A stretch of DNA of 8,886 bases from Bacteroidota bacterium (GTDB lineage: Bacteria > Bacteroidota > Ignavibacteria > Ignavibacteriales > Ignavibacteriaceae). The notes under the pieces were generated by a model. That model had not been told where the DNA came from. It ran no database searches and saw only the letters and a program-made list of their open reading frames with translations. Of the stretch, positions 6,385 to 8,886 are shown piece by piece. Positions within the stretch are counted from its first letter, which is position 1. Each line of letters opens with the position of its first letter. The position numbers and the translations under genes were made by a program. The stretch is from the NCBI GenBank assembly GCA_023406915.1, contig JAEXTR010000266.1, forward strand, positions 1 to 8,886. Reading direction: 5' to 3'.

Positions 6385-7497
6385 CTCTAACGATTCAAGA
6401 AATTTACTGCAATCACTCTCCCAATGCAGATCTTCAGAAGCTTTTTTAAGGTGCGGGGTAAATGATGTAAGGCTTTCCCTCTCATCAACCAATTTTTTTA
6501 GTATTTGTATAAGCTCTTCCTGGTTTTCCGGATCAACGGTAAATCCTACCCGATAACCTTGTACCACTTCCCCCATCTGCGGAAAATTGCTGGCTAATAC
6601 TGGTATACCTGCCATAATATATTCAAACAGTTTGTTCGGCAATGCATAATAGTAGCTCAGACTCACATTCTCAATCAAAGCAGTCCCAATATCGCCTCCT
6701 GACGTATGACTCAGTAACTCTTCCTGAGATATCATTCCGGTAAAAAACACTCGGTTTTCCAGTCCGAATTCACTGGCAAGTTCCTGATAGTAAACACGCT
6801 GCTCACCGTCTCCAATCACAACCAGTGCTGTATTGGGTACCCTGAGCATCGCTTCATAGAGTAATTGTAATCCCCGCCCATGCAGTACTACACCCTGATA
6901 GATCATCAGCAAAACTTCACTTCTGATTCTAAAACGCTCTTTAAGATTGATTCTGGTTTTGATCTCTTGCTTCAGCGGAAGATTTCGAAGTAGAATATAC
7001 TTCGGAATAGAGTAAAGTTTTTTTAGCAATTCTCCATCCATCGTTCCGGTAACGATAACGCCCTTCGCAGTATAAATGAACGTCTTTTCAATCCACGATA
7101 TTACTTTCTGAATGTGCGACTTTTTTGAAAGAGCGGCAATTTGGGTATAAATCTCGCGGGAATCATAGTAGAGTGGTATTTTCCGAAGCCTGGCGAAAAC
7201 TGCCAAAACTGGTAACGTGTAGACATCCGCAGCTAAATAGTATTGCGCACGCATCCTGAAAGTGCTATAGAGGAGTATGCTTAGAAATTTCGCATAGAAG
7301 ATTGCTGATGAGATCTGCTTAGAAAGTGGATAGATGCTGATATCCCCCGCCACCTTTTTAAATGAGGCATCCCGGTATTCAAAGGAAACTGCAGACACCT
7401 CATAATCATGATTCTTAAGGGATTGAATCAGATTCCTGCATCGGGAATCATATTGTACGTTACCTAAAAATGCAATATAAAAGGTTCTTCTCTGCAT
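6379..7497 (-). CDS. Glycosyltransferase family 4 (GT-B fold)
   Basis: A 372-residue retaining-type glycosyltransferase of the GT4 kind. The N-terminal acceptor domain starts FYIAFLGNVQYDSRCRN and carries LYYDSREIY (109-117), a common GT4 element. The C-terminal donor domain has MIYQGVVLHGRGLQLL (198-213), LVVIGDGEQ (225-233), ENRVFFTGMIS (247-257) and LPNKLFEYIMAGIPVLASN (286-304), whose Glu292 sits where the family binds the nucleotide-sugar ribose and phosphate. There is no signal peptide; action at the cytoplasmic membrane on a lipid-linked or surface glycan is inferred. It starts 5 bases after the FemAB-like gene and has no clear Shine-Dalgarno site, so coupled expression is likely. Its stop overlaps the methyltransferase stop by 6 bases tail-to-tail. 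Sugar specificity is unknown. Confidence 0.9.
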   Translation of the reverse strand: MQRRTFYIAFLGNVQYDSRCRNLIQSLKNHDYEVSAVSFEYRDASFKKVAGDISIYPLSKQISSAIFYAKFLSILLYSTFRMRAQYYLAADVYTLPVLAVFARLRKIPLYYDSREIYTQIAALSKKSHIQKVISWIEKTFIYTAKGVIVTGTMDGELLKKLYSIPKYILLRNLPLKQEIKTRINLKERFRIRSEVLLMIYQGVVLHGRGLQLLYEAMLRVPNTALVVIGDGEQRVYYQELASEFGLENRVFFTGMISQEELLSHTSGGDIGTALIENVSLSYYYALPNKLFEYIMAGIPVLASNFPQMGEVVQGYRVGFTVDPENQEELIQILKKLVDERESLTSFTPHLKKASEDLHWESDCSKFLESLEL

Positions 7498-7502
7498 ACC
7501 GT

Positions 7503-8465
7503 TTACAGTTTGATATGCAAAGTGTTCCGCATGATTGTTTTCGCATCAAAATTTTCTTTATACTCGATCAGTGAGTAACTCGGCGTCATAGGATTTTCTG
7601 CTTTGGTATCCTGTGACACCCCGATATCAATATACTGATACCCTGCCCGTGTCGCCCAAAGCCCGATCTCATACATCAAACGGTTTACCGGATGAAGATG
7701 CTTGTACTCATATTTCATCATGATATAAAAACAGAGAAACACCTGAGGGTTAGCAACAAACATCAGGGAACCGGCTATCGGCTGACCCTTATAGTACATC
7801 ATGAACAGCTTCAGCCGTTCAGGCATCAATTCTTTCAATTTGTAAAGATCTTGCAGGGAATGGGTTGGTTTTGCGTCATGCTTCGCTTTATTCTCGAGAA
7901 GAATGGGATAAAATCCCTCGTAATCTTCATTCAATTCAATACTGATATCCAGATCATTGAATGAGTTCTTCACATTTCTTTTTACTGTTCGCTGAAAGCG
8001 TTCGAGCAAATCTCGCTGTGGATCCAGTTTAATAGCGCTGGAAATATAATGTACATCATAATGAAACCCCCTCCATAGTAATGCAAACTCAAGACTCTGA
8101 TTCTGGTATTGCTCATAAATCATCGGGGCAGCTGTCAGAAAGAACTCCCTGACACCATTCAGCTTTCCCCAGTCGAGCAAAGCATCCACTAACGCAATAT
8201 GACCTGAAAACTTTATATCAGGAGTAACAATAGACCCATAACTTGCCCCCATCGGGGAATCAAACACACCATTTCTGATCCCTCCTGGTAATACAGCAAT
8301 AATTTTATTTCTTTCCATAAACATCAAATGATGAAATGGAAAACGCCCTTCAGGATGGTAGTCAAAGAACTTCTGCAAATGAAACATAGTGCCATTATTA
8401 CTACCAAGTACAAACGCATCCCACTGGTTTTTCCATGCAGGGGTATACGGAATTACTTCAATCAT
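7503..8465 (-). CDS. FemAB-like GNAT-fold acyl/aminoacyltransferase
   Basis: A 320-residue protein with the tandem GNAT layout of FemAB-related transferases. The N-terminal half includes GTMFHLQKFFDYHPEG (25-40) and FDSPMGASYGSIVTP (68-82). The C-terminal half includes TVKRNVKNSFND (160-171), YYKGQPIAGSLMFV (224-237), FLCFYIMMKYEYKHLHPVNR (243-262) and GLWATRAGYQYIDIGVSQD (268-286), and ends YKENFDAKTIMRNTLHIKL. That C-terminal pattern (transferred-group binding core, then an Asn before a long helix, then a G-x-x-x-x-D-x-G strand) is typical of the BioF2-like/Acetyltransf_6 group. Relatives add amino acids to peptidoglycan cross-bridges, or act in polysaccharide and exosortase-linked clusters. 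Being 5 bases upstream of the GT4 gene, it is probably a glycan-modifying acyl- or aminoacyltransferase; the donor (acyl-CoA or aminoacyl-tRNA) is unknown. No strong ribosome binding site precedes the ATG. Confidence 0.82.
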   Translation of the reverse strand: MIEVIPYTPAWKNQWDAFVLGSNNGTMFHLQKFFDYHPEGRFPFHHLMFMERNKIIAVLPGGIRNGVFDSPMGASYGSIVTPDIKFSGHIALVDALLDWGKLNGVREFFLTAAPMIYEQYQNQSLEFALLWRGFHYDVHYISSAIKLDPQRDLLERFQRTVKRNVKNSFNDLDISIELNEDYEGFYPILLENKAKHDAKPTHSLQDLYKLKELMPERLKLFMMYYKGQPIAGSLMFVANPQVFLCFYIMMKYEYKHLHPVNRLMYEIGLWATRAGYQYIDIGVSQDTKAENPMTPSYSLIEYKENFDAKTIMRNTLHIKL

Positions 8466-8569
8466 ATCTACAGTGTTTCTGAAAAAGTATTAAAAATGCC
8501 ATATACAAGATAACCAATCTCTTGCAATGATTATGGTATGAACTGAAAGAATGGAACGAGAAGTGAAGG
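8466..8569 (-). promoter_or_regulatory. Probable promoter region of the FemAB-like/GT4 pair
   Basis: This AT-rich, gene-free stretch lies between the hairpin that follows the PorV-like gene and the ATG of the FemAB-like gene. As the upstream gene appears to be terminated, the two-gene unit should start here. A TTGGTT and a TAATAC lie on the minus strand about 19 bases apart (around 8484-8514), a poor sigma70-like match. No operator or riboswitch is evident. Confidence 0.3.
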
Positions 8570-8593
8570 GGGCGGGATCATCTGACCCCGCCC
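8570..8593 (-). terminator. GC-rich hairpin after the PorV-like gene
   Basis: On the minus strand GGGCGGGGTC pairs with GATCCCGCCC around the 4-base loop AGAT. This is a 10-bp stem with one G-U wobble; on the plus-strand RNA the same position is an A-C mismatch, so the structure favours leftward transcription. It begins 9 bases after the stop of the PorV-like gene. The downstream minus-strand sequence is pyrimidine-rich (CCTTCACTTCTCGTTCC) but has no uninterrupted U run, so termination may be incomplete or factor-assisted. Confidence 0.65.
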
Positions 8594-8602
8594 TCAAAAT
8601 TA

Positions 8603-8886
8603 TTAGAAAGCTAGTTTTACCGATACGGTATGCCCAACCCCCAGATCATCTGAAAATGGAGTAATCGCATAGTCGAATCCCAGCATGCCCCAACTGAGTC
8701 CGAGTCCACCCGTAAAGTTTCTTGCTTCATACATGGTCATGTAACCCAATCTTATCGCAAGCAGATTATCATAAGTTATCTCACCACCAAAGTTGATATG
8801 GGAATCATCCTGCTGAAGATACTTCTGAAACTCGGCACCCAGGGTGATCCCAAATTTCTCAAACGGAGTCTCTAGCGTGTAACCGG
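8603..8886 (-). CDS. PorV/PorQ-like outer-membrane beta-barrel protein, C-terminal part
   Basis: Only the last 93 residues are inside the window; the frame is open to the right edge (first full codon 8882-8884) and stops at TAA (8603-8605). The sequence is a run of amphipathic strands with turn-forming Gly/Asp: FGITLGAEFQKY, INFGGEITYDNLLAIRLGYM, RNFTGGLGLSWGMLGFDYAI, then TPFSDDLGVGHTVSVKLAF. It ends in Phe, the C-terminal signal read by the BAM machinery. The segment GLGLSWGMLGFDYAITPFSDDLG, split at ITPF, and the closing HTVSVKL resemble the PorV/PorQ group (also UPF0164) found in FCB bacteria; PorV works as a type IX secretion shuttle, but many members have no known role. It has no obvious functional link to the neighbouring glycan genes. 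A GC-rich hairpin follows directly. Confidence 0.78.
   Translation of the reverse strand, partial: GYTLETPFEKFGITLGAEFQKYLQQDDSHINFGGEITYDNLLAIRLGYMTMYEARNFTGGLGLSWGMLGFDYAITPFSDDLGVGHTVSVKLAF

Noticed and set aside
1..8886. CRISPR array, tRNA or rRNA genes, insertion sequences, prophage or attachment sites
   Set aside because: No spaced direct repeats, cloverleaf-like segments, transposase or integrase motifs, or terminal repeats were seen on either strand.

Overview
The window reads as part of a Gram-negative bacterial chromosome of moderate GC content. The best guess is the FCB group (Bacteroidota, Ignavibacteria, Neomarinimicrobiota and relatives). The main grounds are the PorV/PorQ-like outer-membrane barrel at the right edge, a lipopolysaccharide-type family 9 glycosyltransferase, weak use of Shine-Dalgarno sites, and a GatCAB-type amidotransferase. 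No RNA gene, transposon, CRISPR array or phage gene is visible. Coding density is very high, and the longest gene-free stretch is about 137 bases.

Left part (1-5568): the 3' end of gatA runs rightwards and meets a leftward block. Read in its direction of transcription, that block is a family 9 glycosyltransferase (GTG start), a DinB-like metalloprotein, tgt (queuine tRNA-ribosyltransferase, proposed TTG start), yajC (Sec translocon accessory subunit) and ribBA (riboflavin entry enzymes). Spacings of -8, 80, 31 and 2 bases suggest a mostly co-transcribed block mixing envelope, tRNA-modification, secretion and flavin functions. gatA and ribBA converge with 6 bases between them, and one hairpin covers both stop codons.

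Right part (5569-8465): a small surface-polysaccharide neighbourhood. A class I SAM methyltransferase runs rightwards, divergent from the family 9 glycosyltransferase, and its end overlaps a leftward family 4 glycosyltransferase by 6 bases. Just upstream of that enzyme, with a 5-base gap, lies a FemAB/GNAT-like acyl- or aminoacyltransferase. Together these look like enzymes that build and decorate an extracellular or lipid-linked glycan; the actual sugars and acceptor cannot be read from sequence.

Right edge (8466-8886): a gene-free stretch carrying a strong GC-rich hairpin, which probably ends transcription of the last, partial gene. That gene is the C-terminal 93 residues of an outer-membrane beta-barrel resembling PorV/PorQ, and it ends in the terminal phenylalanine typical of BAM substrates.

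I see no clearly new multi-gene system. The most useful points are the start-codon corrections (tgt, family 9 glycosyltransferase, methyltransferase), the stop-codon-spanning hairpin, the DinB-like gene embedded in the tgt/yajC block, the cysteine/histidine insertion in the methyltransferase, and an unexplained purine-rich Shine-Dalgarno-like tract upstream of tgt.
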